45,898 nucleotides of DNA from an uncultured Verrucomicrobia subdivision 3 bacterium (GTDB lineage Bacteria; Verrucomicrobiota; Verrucomicrobiia; Limisphaerales; UBA11358): positions 1 through 45,898 of the forward strand of contig CAIQKM010000176.1 of the NCBI GenBank assembly GCA_903872345.1, read 5' to 3'. The notes under the pieces are model-generated. The model worked only from the letters and a program-made list of their open reading frames with translations, had not been told where the DNA came from and made no database searches. Each line of letters starts with the position of its first letter. Position 1 is the first letter of the stretch. Below, one piece after another: positions 7,826 to 16,346 of the stretch. Both the position numbers and the translations under genes were made by a program.

Positions 7826-9649
7826 ATGAGTTCGGGCCTATTTGAAAGCAGCGATTCGGTGCGCACCGCGCAACCGTTGCGGCAGGTGCAAAGTGCCCGG
7901 CTGGCCAGTCCTTTTCGGCTGGAATCCGGCGGTGTCTTGGCTGAGGTTATCGTGGCGTATGAGACGTATGGAAAGCTCAATGCCAAGGGTGACAATGCCA
8001 TTCTGATCTGCCATGCCATCAGTGGCGATTCCCATGTCGCACGTCACGACGAGACGGATGAGCCTGGCTGGTGGGACATCATGGTGGGACCTGGGCGGCC
8101 AGTGGATACCGACCGATATTTTGTGATTTGCCCCAATCTGCTAGGTGGTTGCCGGGGAACAACGGGACCGAGTAGTTTCAATCCGGCCTCCGGCAAACCG
8201 TACGGGTCGGATTTTCCGGTGATCACCATTGGCGACATGGTTGAAGTCCAGCGCAAGTTGCTTGATCAATTGGAGATTGGTCCGCTGGTGGCGGTGATTG
8301 GCGGTTCCGTGGGCGGCCATCAGGCAATGACTTGGGCTACGCGGTATCCGGATCGGGTGGAAGGGACGGTGATCCTGGCGAGCTCGCCGCGCCTGACCAG
8401 TCAGGCGCTGGCCTTTGACGTGGTGGGGCGGAATGCCATCCGCAGCGATCCCCATTTTCATGGCGGCCAGTATTATGATCGTCCGCCGGGCCCGGGAACC
8501 GGCCTGGCGATGGCACGCATGATCGGCCACATCACCTACCTGTCACCGCAGGCAATGGATCAGAAATTCGAAGCGGACCGGTTGCAGCCGCGTGAGGTCG
8601 CGATGGCTTTTGAAAAGACCTTTTCCGTCGGCTCCTATCTGGGCCATCAAGGGATCAAATTTGTTGAGCGGTTTGATGCGAACAGTTACATCGCCCTGTC
8701 GCTGGCGATGGACTTGTTTGATTTGGGCGGAACCTCCGCCCAACTGGCCGCCAGCCTGCGGCCGGCCCGCTGCCGCTGGCTGGTGCTAAGTTTTTCCAGC
8801 GACTGGCTGTTTCCGCCCGCGCAGTCCCGGGAAATCATCAACGCGCTGATTCGCAATCACGCCCCGGCCAGCTATTGCGATATTCACAGCCATTGCGGGC
8901 ACGACGCATTTTTGCTGCCGGATGATTTTTCCCGTTACGGGGAAATGGTCCGGGCATTTATCGGCAACCTGGCGGCGCCGCCGGCGAGGGCGGACGGGGA
9001 ACCAGATGAGCCGCCCGGGCCGACCAGCATTTTTTATGAGCAGAGATTGGATTATGATCGGATTGCAGGATTGATTCCTCCGGGAGCCAGCGTGCTGGAC
9101 CTCGGCTGCGGCTCCGGCCAGTTGCTCGTGCGACTCAAGCAAACCGGGCGGCGGGTGACGGGCATTGAATTCAGTGAGGTCAAAGTGCTGGGGGCGTTAA
9201 AAAACAACCTGGAGGTCATTCAGGCCGACGTGAACGCAGGGTTGCGCGCTTTTGCCGACCGGCAATTTGATTGCGTGGTTCTGTCCCATACATTGCCGGC
9301 CGTGCGCGAGGTGAAACATGTGATTGCCGAAATGCTTCGGGTGGGAACCCTGGCCATCGTTAGTTTTCGCAATCTGGCATTTCATAAATTTCGCCGCCGA
9401 CTGGCCGAAGAGGGCAGGTCACCGGTGGCAGAGGACAAGTGGTATGAGACGCCGGATATCCGTTTCCTGTCCATTACGGACTTTGAGGACTTTTGCCACG
9501 ACCAGGGATATTCCATTTGGCGGTGTATTGCCCTTGATACCGAAACCGGCAGCGAAGTGACCGGGGAAGTGAATCGCGAGGCCGACCTTGCCATTTTTGT
9601 ACTTGGCGACGAAGGAATGAACCTGATGCAAGATGCGGTCAGATTATGA
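7826..9649 (+). CDS. metX-metW: Fused homoserine O-acetyltransferase / MetW
   Basis: The 607-residue protein joins two proteins that are usually separate. Residues 1-395 are an alpha/beta-hydrolase homoserine acyltransferase, with S161 in the elbow GGSVGG, D326 in SSDWLFPP and H359 in CGHDAF as the catalytic triad, plus CPNLLGGCRGTTGPSS. From about 405 it is MetW, a SAM-binding Rossmann methyltransferase-like protein (VLDLGCGSGQLLVRL, then RQFDCVVLSHTL). MetX makes O-acetylhomoserine, the substrate of the enzyme encoded upstream; MetW is thought to assist MetX. The two are adjacent genes in many bacteria, so a fusion is reasonable. The ATG at 7826 is preferred to a GTG at 7793, which lies inside the hairpin. 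Confidence 0.9.
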   Translation: MSSGLFESSDSVRTAQPLRQVQSARLASPFRLESGGVLAEVIVAYETYGKLNAKGDNAILICHAISGDSHVARHDETDEPGWWDIMVGPGRPVDTDRYFVICPNLLGGCRGTTGPSSFNPASGKPYGSDFPVITIGDMVEVQRKLLDQLEIGPLVAVIGGSVGGHQAMTWATRYPDRVEGTVILASSPRLTSQALAFDVVGRNAIRSDPHFHGGQYYDRPPGPGTGLAMARMIGHITYLSPQAMDQKFEADRLQPREVAMAFEKTFSVGSYLGHQGIKFVERFDANSYIALSLAMDLFDLGGTSAQLAASLRPARCRWLVLSFSSDWLFPPAQSREIINALIRNHAPASYCDIHSHCGHDAFLLPDDFSRYGEMVRAFIGNLAAPPARADGEPDEPPGPTSIFYEQRLDYDRIAGLIPPGASVLDLGCGSGQLLVRLKQTGRRVTGIEFSEVKVLGALKNNLEVIQADVNAGLRAFADRQFDCVVLSHTLPAVREVKHVIAEMLRVGTLAIVSFRNLAFHKFRRRLAEEGRSPVAEDKWYETPDIRFLSITDFEDFCHDQGYSIWRCIALDTETGSEVTGEVNREADLAIFVLGDEGMNLMQDAVRL

Positions 9650-9779
9650 AGAGACAGATTTTAGCCATTTTTTTTCTAGGCGAGGCGGTTGCTGCCATAC
9701 TCGATGGCGGCTTTCGATCGCCGGCCCCAATGAGTCGGCCGTTATATTTTCTCCCGGATCAATTCGGGAGCCATATGCC

Positions 9780-10787
9780 ATGAATACCACGCGTTATTAC
9801 GGAGTTGAACATCACGTTGGAAACACCCCTTTGATCCGTCTGCGGCGGCTTTCGGAATTGACGGGCTGTGAAATTCTCGGCAAGGCGGAATTCATGAATC
9901 CGGGCGGCTCGGTGAAAGATCGCGCCGCCCTAGGCATTATCCAGGCGGCCGAGGCGGCGGGGAAGTTGCATCCGGGCGACACCATTGTGGAAGGCACGGC
10001 CGGCAATACGGGAATCGGACTGACGGTGGTGGGCCACGCAAAGGGATACCGAACGGTCATTGTCATACCCGAGACACAGTCGCCGGAAAAGATCAGCCTG
10101 CTCCGCACGCTTGGCGCGGAGGTGATTACCGTGGCTGAAAAACCATACAGCGATCCGGGCAATTATAATCATGTGGCCCGGCGGCTGGCTGAGACCAAAG
10201 GCTGGTTCTGGGCGAATCAGTTTGATAACGTGGCCAACCGCCTGATCCACTATCGCACCACCGGTCCGGAGATATGGGCGCAAACCAAGGGCGAAATCAC
10301 CGCTTTTGTGTCGGCGATTGGAACCGGGGGCACGCTAGCCGGCACGGCCTTGTACCTGAAGGAACGCAATCCTGCGATGGCGACAGTTTGCGCGGATCCC
10401 TACGGCGCGGCCATGTGGTCTTGGTTTACCCGCGGCGACACCGAGGTCAAGGACGGTGATTCCATCGCCGAAGGTATTGGGCAGAATCGTGTGACCAAAA
10501 ATCTGGAGGGCGTCGTAATTGACCATGCCTACCGGATTGCAGACCAGCCGGCGCTCACAATTCTCTATGACCTATTGCGCCAGGAAGGGTTGTTTCTGGG
10601 ACTTTCATCGGGCATCAATCTGGCGGGCGCGGTTCGTTATGCCCAAGCTATCGGTCCGGGGCAGACGATTGTTACGATCCTGTGTGACTCCGGCTTGAAA
10701 TATCAGTCCAAGCTCTATAATGCGACTTGGCTGAAAAGCCATGACTTGGATCCGGATTTGTGCCTCAAATCCATTAAGGATATTTGA
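9780..10787 (+). CDS. cysK: Cysteine synthase family protein
   Basis: The 335-residue PLP enzyme of the beta-substitution family makes cysteine from O-acetylserine and sulfide. Landmarks: VGNTPLIRLRRL, the PLP lysine K46 in GGSVKDRAA, EGTAGNTGIG, and the phosphate loop IGTGGTLAG. The DPYGAAM and EGIGQNRVTKNLEG segments are of the kind seen in CysK-like enzymes. A frame reaches upstream to 9633, overlapping the end of metX-metW, but homology begins only after the ATG at 9780, where residues NTTRYYGVEHHVGNTPLI start. It closes the sulfur block: sulfide from the reductase can enter cysteine here or homocysteine through MetY. Confidence 0.9.
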   Translation: MNTTRYYGVEHHVGNTPLIRLRRLSELTGCEILGKAEFMNPGGSVKDRAALGIIQAAEAAGKLHPGDTIVEGTAGNTGIGLTVVGHAKGYRTVIVIPETQSPEKISLLRTLGAEVITVAEKPYSDPGNYNHVARRLAETKGWFWANQFDNVANRLIHYRTTGPEIWAQTKGEITAFVSAIGTGGTLAGTALYLKERNPAMATVCADPYGAAMWSWFTRGDTEVKDGDSIAEGIGQNRVTKNLEGVVIDHAYRIADQPALTILYDLLRQEGLFLGLSSGINLAGAVRYAQAIGPGQTIVTILCDSGLKYQSKLYNATWLKSHDLDPDLCLKSIKDI

Positions 10788-11034
10788 GGCATATGCAGGG
10801 TTTAGGGATGCCATGCACCTGGTTTAGTATTTAGATTAATATTCGCTTGGTTGTGACCGGACGATGAACTAATAGGCGTTCGTCTATAACGATAATGCGA
10901 ATCGTCAATATGGTTGGATTTTTACCGTTTTCAAGGCGTTCCAAGCTTGACGACTCATCGCTGCAGTGAATCGGCGGCTTGCAGGTATGTTGTTAGTTTT
11001 CTAAAATACAATATCATATAGCACGAGTGTCCGG

Positions 11035-12151
11035 TTATAAACAATTAAACTTTAGATGGTTATGGTTTCCGGTGTCAAAAACATCCAAGTTAGTTTCCGT
11101 AAGCAGTTCATGGAGAGATGTTTTTTCAAACGGGTGAATGCTCAAAAGTTGCAAAGTGCGGTGCAGCGTTCCCGGCAATTTCAGTTGTTTGTGCGTGATG
11201 GCCACCAGCAGGTAAACCGTCACGGCAATCCAGATTTGTGTCTTCACCGCATTGGGGCTGGTTCCATAATAATGCTTGATGCGCAGGTGCCCTTTGATCC
11301 AACGAAAGAACAGTTCGACCTGCCAGCGCAGTCGATAGAGATCCAGCGACGGGATTGCGCAGCGATCAAACCGGCACGCTCTCCCTGGCCAAAGCCTTCG
11401 CGGCTTTTTCGTTGCCGTTGCGCCGCGTCCGCTATTACGACGCGCAGACCGGTCAATATCTGATTTTCCTGACCAACCATCTCGACCTCCCGGGGCTGTC
11501 GGTGGCAGATCCACCGGGTGCGAACACTGGCGGGAAAACCGCAGGTTGCCCTTGGCGCGGGTGACAAAGAAAGCTCCGGCACGCGCCAGCCGGTTCAATC
11601 GCTGGAAATCCAGATAGCCACGATCCATGACGTAAAATGCTCCCGGCTCGAACACCAACCGGTCGAGCCAGAGAACATCGTGCTGCCGGGCTTCGGTGAT
11701 ATGCAGGCAGGTCGGAATGGGGCCGCGCAGGTCGAGTTGCGTGTGCAGCTTGATACCGGCCTTGGTTCGGCGAAAATCGGCCCATGGAAACAGGGTCAAC
11801 GAAAGGTCGATGGTCGTGGAGTCGAGGGCATAAACCGTGTTCGCCAGTTCCAGCCCGAGTTCCTCGCCGGCATAAAGTCGCCGGGCTTTGCCCATGAGGT
11901 TTTTGGCCAGGTCTTCCCAGAGCCGCCAGTCGCGCTGTTCGTTGGCATCGGCCAGCGTCGATTTGGCAATCGGCGATATCCCGCAAACCCTCCCGCCAAG
12001 TCAGTTGGGCGAAGGCCATGGCAATCAACTGCTGCCGACAGCCAAAATGGCGGACGCGGGCCTCGGCATCGTAACGCTCCACCAGCCGGTCGAGGGTCTG
12101 GCGATGAACCAAATCGAGGAGTTGAGACAAGACAAATCGGCCGGAATTCAT
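11035..12151 (-). pseudogene. IS4-family (DUF4372-type) transposase, deleted and internally inverted
   Basis: From the ATG at 12151 the frame gives MNSGRFVLSQLLDLV and FAQLTWREGLRDIA (DUF4372-like N-terminus), then breaks near 11975. About 20 residues expected before STLADANEQRDWRLW are missing and the frame changes. The catalytic core follows in the second frame: first Asp in YALDSTTIDLSL, second in FYVMDRGYLDF, and the Glu in LYRLRWQVELFFRWIKGHL. Between NLRFSRQCSHPVD and LYRLRW the expected coding sequence is replaced by its reverse complement (see 11340-11511). The C-terminus, ending NHLKFNCL, is intact. It cannot make an active transposase as it stands. Confidence 0.92.
11340..11511 (+). 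other. Inverted 164-bp segment bounded by GATC inside the transposase
   Basis: On the plus strand this segment reads SDQTGTLSL, RVRYYDAQTGQYLIFLTN and HLDLPGLSVAD, which is the missing central part of the leftward transposase. Flipping it between the GATC at 11340-11343 and the GATC at 11508-11511 restores an open frame at both joins: HPVD-PATGLRSDQT on one side and LSVAD-LYRLRWQ on the other. Because GATC is its own reverse complement, both joins are seamless. One further GATC at 11364-11367 lies inside and is unaffected. Confidence 0.9.
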
Positions 12152-12339
12152 GGCCAAAAGTGTGCCCGGAATTCAAAAGCGTCACATCCGATTTCCTCCG
12201 CAAACCGCTCATTTTAATTATGTTTAACACCCAAAACAATCGCTCAACCGCACACTCGTGATCATATAGCAATAATGAATGGTTGGGTTGCGGCCCTTGG
12301 GATAATTTTTTCGAATAATAACCTTTTATAAAAAATATA

Positions 12340-12368
12340 TTGACTCCCTTAAATATATGTTTCAAGAT
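12340..12368 (+). promoter_or_regulatory. Candidate sigma70-type promoter
   Basis: TTGACT at 12340-12345, a 17-nt spacer and CAAGAT at 12363-12368 lie in a strongly AT-rich stretch. The -10 match is only fair. A better box of the same type (TTGACT, 17 nt, ATTAAT) precedes the intact pseudopilin gene at 25378, and the two loci are related, which supports a shared promoter type. Confidence 0.4.
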
Positions 12369-12519
12369 ACGACCACATGAGTCGTTGATCGGTTGATGTC
12401 TGGCGGCAACATCGGTGTATGATTCTTACCGTTTTGCTGCAAAATATAGCAAGGCAGTGGCCTTGTTCGAAACAGAGAATCCAGCTCGACCCGACTGCGG
12501 GAGATCTTCGAGAGCTGAC

Positions 12520-12573
12520 CAGTCATTCTGGAGGTTTATCAACCATGAAAAAACACAATATCCAGAATGACTG
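12520..12573 (+). promoter_or_regulatory. 13-bp hairpin that covers a ribosome site and loops out a start codon
   Basis: CAGTCATTCTGGA (12520-12532) pairs perfectly with TCCAGAATGACTG (12561-12573). The 5' arm ends in the first three bases of the GGAGG ribosome site (12530-12534), and the ATG at 12545 lies in the 28-nt loop. In an RNA this would limit access to the site. It could control a leader peptide, or simply be a relic. Confidence 0.55.
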
Positions 12574-12598
12574 TAATTCATCAAGGCGGCCGGCTTGA
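12545..12598 (+). CDS. 17-residue open frame, leader peptide or pseudopilin stump
   Basis: The frame encodes MKKHNIQNDCNSSRRPA and stops. It has a good ribosome site (GGAGG, 10 nt before the ATG). The start and the final RRPA look like the leader of a type IV pseudopilin, which would normally continue G-FTLIELL. The intact pseudopilin at 25378 also begins MKK and has SRRG before FTLIE. It is therefore probably the beginning of a truncated pseudopilin gene; a true regulatory leader peptide is the alternative. Confidence 0.35.
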   Translation: MKKHNIQNDCNSSRRPA

Positions 12599-12729
12599 CG
12601 CCGGGATAACATTGCTGCCGACCCAACCGATTTTACCGACCGGCGGGCGTACCTCTGTGCCGATTAATTCCGGTGCGGTATGGGAATTACTTTTAAATTC
12701 TGAAGCCAACACATCATCGCTTTTGAATT

Positions 12730-13229
12730 ATGAAAATCACAATTATCACTGACACTTTCCGGAAGCTACTTGCTACCGCTTCAAGCCCCCAACCGGCCAG
12801 GTTTGAGATGGGACGAAAATACGAATCGACATTGGCAACGAAGCGGTCGGTCGGGCTGCCGGGTTTTACACTAATCGAATTGCTGGTGGTGATTGCCATC
12901 ATTGGCATACTCGCCTCGCTATTACTGCCGGCGCTGGCCAAGGCGAAGCAGAAAGCGAAAAATATCAACTGCATTTCCAATCTCCATCAATGGGGAGTGT
13001 ATTGGAATCTGTACACGATGGATTATGCGGGCCATTTCTCAACGGGAACGGATCCGGCGGCGAACGGGGCGGCGCGCAGCGAATGGTTTTGAAGAGTTAC
13101 TGGAGCGGAACTGCCCAGCTGCAACGGGCTACCAATCTGAAGGGACCATTTATCCCGCTTCCGGGGGCCACCAGTCCGTATTTTGAGCCAACCACCAACC
13201 AGCAGGTTTATTTCCGGCTGGCGCAGTGA
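12730..13229 (+). pseudogene. Truncated pseudopilin joined to the tail of a secreted protein
   Basis: From the ATG at 12730 a 120-residue frame has a prepilin peptidase site (G45 before [16 protein letters not shown], with the usual glutamate at position 5 of the mature part), then [16 protein letters not shown] and [17 protein letters not shown]. It ends RSEWF and stops at 13092. The intact paralogue at 25378 continues [11 protein letters not shown]. Shifting one base gives LKSYWSG and then LQRATNLKGPFIPLPGATSP...VYFRLAQ, stopping at 13229. That tail is not pilin; it matches the C-terminal module of large secreted verrucomicrobial proteins, such as the one ending at 33060. The locus thus looks like a pseudopilin/adhesin pair with its middle deleted. 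Confidence 0.65.
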
Positions 13230-13266
13230 AATCCCGTTTAATAACAAATCGATCAAGGCTGATTAC

Positions 13267-16200
13267 ATGAGAAGACAACTGTGGGTGAGGGCGATTGTTC
13301 CCGGGGTGACGGCGGTTACCTTATTGATGCAATCCGGACGAGCGGTGGCGAGCACAAATGGACCATTAGCCACTGCGGTCATAGCGGTGCCTACGGTGGC
13401 GCAGTTGGAGTTCTTTGAGAATAAGGTGCGGCCGATCCTGGCAGACAATTGTTTTGATTGTCATTCGGCCGATACGAAGATTTCCGGCGGTTTGCGGCTG
13501 GATGATCGGGACGGGTTGCTGAAAGGCGGAGACACGGGGCCGGCCGTGGTGCCGGGCGACCCGGAGAAGAGTTTGCTGCTCCAGCGGCTCCATGCGGACA
13601 TTCCCAAAAAGCGCATGCCGAAGAACAGTGATCCGCTGACGGACGATGAAGTGGCGGTTCTGAAAGCTTGGATCAAGGATGGCGCGGCGTGGTCGGACAA
13701 GCAATCAACGGCTCCGGTTGCGCGGTTCGGTCGGTCCAAAGCAGTTCAGGCGGCGTTGGTGGCAACGGATGACGCCAAGCCGGTGGGCGATCCGGTGGAA
13801 TTCTTCGAGAAAAAGGTGCGCCCGATTTTTGTGTCGCACTGTTACAACTGCCATTCGGCGGATACCAAACCCGCCGGAGGGTTGCGGGTGGATGATCTCG
13901 ACGGGCTATTGAGCGGTGGCGATGAGGGGGCGGCGGTAGTGCCCGGCAAGCCGGATGACAGTCTGGTATTGCAACGGGTGCTTAGTGAGAATCCCAAGCG
14001 GCGCATGCCGAAGGAGGGGGATTTGCTGACGGATACTGAGGTGGCGGATCTGACCGCTTGGATCAAGAACGGGGCGGCGTGGCCCCGGGAAGCAATTCCG
14101 GCCAATATCGGCAAGATCCGAGCGGATTACGTCGGGCTAAAAACGAATCATTGGGCTTGGCAGCCACTGACGTCGCCCAAGGTGCCCGCCTTAGCTGGCG
14201 ACCGGTGGTCGCGGGATAATCTGGACCATTTCATTGTCGCCAAATTAAGAGCTAAAGACCTGGTCCCGGTGGCGGATGCGGATCGCACGACCCTGATCCG
14301 GCGAGTGACCTTTGATCTGACGGGTCTGCCGCCCACGCCAGCCGAGGTGGCTGCCTTCCTCGCGGACAAATCCACGAATGCCTTTCCCCAGCTCGTGGAC
14401 CGGCTGCTGGCTTCGCCGCGCTTTGGTGAACGCTGGGGCCGCCACTGGCTGGACGTGGCGCGCTATGCGGAGTCCACCGGTCCTTCGCGCAATGTGCCCT
14501 ATCCTTATGCGTGGAAGTACCGGGACTATGTCATTGATGCGGTTAATCGGGATGTGCCGTTCAACCGTTTCATTGAGGAACAAATCGCCGGGGACCTGCT
14601 CCCGGCGGCGACGCCGGCGGAACGGGACCGCCTCAACACGGCCACCGGCTTTCTGGCGCTGGGCGTAAAAGATGTGAACCAACGGTTCAAAAACCGGTTT
14701 GTGATGGACAATGTGGACGAACAGATCGACGTGGTGACGCGTTCGACCATGGCGTTGACCGTGAGCTGTGCCCGGTGTCATAACCATAAGTTTGATCCGA
14801 TTCCAACCACAGACTACTACGCCCTCGCCGGTATTTTTACCAGCACGGAAGATTGTGCGGGTGTGCGCAACAAAATGGGGGGCGGCGGACTGGATTATTA
14901 CAACCCGACCAATTTGATCAAGCTGACAGATTATGTCGCCTCGGAAGTGCCGAAGGAAAAGAGCGAACAATTGCAAAACGAACTGGCGGCGGCCAAAAAG
15001 GCTTGGGACGAAATCCGGGGCACGCCGAAAGGGCTGACGATTACCAACGGCGTGCCGTATCAGCGCCGGTTCCGGTTGAAATATGAGCGGTTGCAGGCGC
15101 AATATCTGGCCCTGACGGACCCGATTTCCCAGGGGCATGCGGTGCATGGCCTGCGCGAAGCGAAGGCCATTGGCAACACCGATGTGCGTATTCGCGGGGA
15201 GGCCGAACGTCGGGGGCCAACCGTGCCGCGCGGCTTTCTAACCACATTTACCGTGCCGGGCGTGCCGGCCATCAAGACCAATGAGAGCGGGCGGTTGGAG
15301 CTGGCTGAATGGGTGACGAGTCCCCAAAACCCGCTGTTTGCGCGCGTGATCGTTAACCGCATCTGGGAGCATCTGTTTGGCCAGGGTTTGGTAACGACGG
15401 TGGATAATTTCGGCGTGATGGGCGACCGTCCGTCGCACCCCGAATTACTCGACTATCTGGCGAGCCGGTTCATTCAGGACGGTTGGTCCACGAAGCGGCT
15501 CATCCGCACGATTGTGCTTTCCCATGCCTATCAACTGGGGTCCGGGTCGTCCGTGGCCTATGAGAATATTGATCCGGATGACCGGCTGGTTTGGCGGCAT
15601 GCGCCCCGTCGGCTGGAGGCGGAGGAAATTCGCGATGCGATTCTGGCGACTTCCGGCGAACTGCAATTGCAACCGCCAGGCACGCCTTTGGTGAATTCAT
15701 TGCCCATGGTGGAAATTCGCGACAACGGGCCGGAGTCGAAGAAAATCAACGAGACGGCCGACCGCGCATTGTGCCGTAGCGTTTACCTGCCATTGCTGCG
15801 CGGGGTGACCCCGTCGGCACTGGCGGCGTTTGATCCCGTGGATCAAACCCTGGTTAGCGGCCAACGTGAATCCACCACGGTGCCCACGCAGGCTCTGTTC
15901 ATGCTCAACTCGGCGTTCGTGGGCCGCGAGGCGGATGCCCTCACCCGGCGTTTGCTGGCGGAAAAAGAACGTTCCGATTCCGACAAAATCAAGCTGGCTT
16001 GGCAATTGATTTTGAATCGTACGCCAGAACGTGGGGAGATCATCCGGACAAAAAAGTTTATCGCCCAGTATGCCCAAGCCTATGTTCAAACAAAGCCGTT
16101 TGAACCGGCCCAGCCGGAACGACTGGTGGCGGCCGTGGCGGAAACGGATAATGTTGCTGACGGCAAGGCGAAACTGGCAGCACCCATCAATCCTGATGAT

Positions 16201-16323
16201 GTTGACACCACCGAGGTGCCGGTTTCCGAAGAGGAGGTTCGGCCAGCAACTCCGCAGGAGGCGGCGTGGCTGAGTTTCATCCGGTCGTTATACGCCTCGG
16301 CTGAATTCCGTTTTGTTCGCTGA
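13267..16323 (+). CDS. PSD1 / planctomycete cytochrome C domain protein
   Basis: The 1018-residue secreted protein has a signal peptide at 1-31, then two PSCyt1 (planctomycete cytochrome C) domains in tandem, with heme motifs CFDCH (C62) and CYNCH (C192). Each is followed by GGLR-DD-DGLL-GGD and an LTD-EV--L-AWI-DGAAW ending. DUF1549 follows (NLDHFIVAKL, FDLTGLPPTP, RFGERWGRHWLDVARYAE), with a third CxxCH (CARCH, C501). DUF1553 closes it (LAEWVTSPQNPLFARVIVNRIWEHLFG, PHRRLEAEEIRDAIL-like, STTVPTQALFMLNS). The function of this family is unproven; it is probably a periplasmic multiheme redox protein. It is paired with a DUF1501 gene 23 nt downstream, the usual arrangement. The ATG at 13267 starts a clear signal; the upstream frame overlaps the pseudogene. 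Confidence 0.88.
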   Translation: MRRQLWVRAIVPGVTAVTLLMQSGRAVASTNGPLATAVIAVPTVAQLEFFENKVRPILADNCFDCHSADTKISGGLRLDDRDGLLKGGDTGPAVVPGDPEKSLLLQRLHADIPKKRMPKNSDPLTDDEVAVLKAWIKDGAAWSDKQSTAPVARFGRSKAVQAALVATDDAKPVGDPVEFFEKKVRPIFVSHCYNCHSADTKPAGGLRVDDLDGLLSGGDEGAAVVPGKPDDSLVLQRVLSENPKRRMPKEGDLLTDTEVADLTAWIKNGAAWPREAIPANIGKIRADYVGLKTNHWAWQPLTSPKVPALAGDRWSRDNLDHFIVAKLRAKDLVPVADADRTTLIRRVTFDLTGLPPTPAEVAAFLADKSTNAFPQLVDRLLASPRFGERWGRHWLDVARYAESTGPSRNVPYPYAWKYRDYVIDAVNRDVPFNRFIEEQIAGDLLPAATPAERDRLNTATGFLALGVKDVNQRFKNRFVMDNVDEQIDVVTRSTMALTVSCARCHNHKFDPIPTTDYYALAGIFTSTEDCAGVRNKMGGGGLDYYNPTNLIKLTDYVASEVPKEKSEQLQNELAAAKKAWDEIRGTPKGLTITNGVPYQRRFRLKYERLQAQYLALTDPISQGHAVHGLREAKAIGNTDVRIRGEAERRGPTVPRGFLTTFTVPGVPAIKTNESGRLELAEWVTSPQNPLFARVIVNRIWEHLFGQGLVTTVDNFGVMGDRPSHPELLDYLASRFIQDGWSTKRLIRTIVLSHAYQLGSGSSVAYENIDPDDRLVWRHAPRRLEAEEIRDAILATSGELQLQPPGTPLVNSLPMVEIRDNGPESKKINETADRALCRSVYLPLLRGVTPSALAAFDPVDQTLVSGQRESTTVPTQALFMLNSAFVGREADALTRRLLAEKERSDSDKIKLAWQLILNRTPERGEIIRTKKFIAQYAQAYVQTKPFEPAQPERLVAAVAETDNVADGKAKLAAPINPDDVDTTEVPVSEEEVRPATPQEAAWLSFIRSLYASAEFRFVR

Positions 16324-16346
16324 ATTTATACCAACAAAAAGCCACT

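Larger units (their letters stand above)
11022..12260 (-). mobile_element. IS4-type insertion sequence with terminal repeats and 9-bp target duplication
   Basis: The ends are directly visible. CACGAGTGTCCGGTT at 11022-11036 is matched, inverted, by AACCGCACACTCGTG at 12246-12260 (14 of 15 positions). Both are flanked by the identical 9-mer ATCATATAG at 11013-11021 and 12261-12269. The 1239-bp length is normal for IS4-family elements. It contains one transposase pseudogene, read leftward. The perfect duplication implies a fairly recent insertion, although the transposase is badly damaged; the element may have moved with help from another copy, or the damage is recent or artefactual. It landed in an AT-rich gap between the cysteine synthase gene and a pseudopilin locus. 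Confidence 0.92.
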
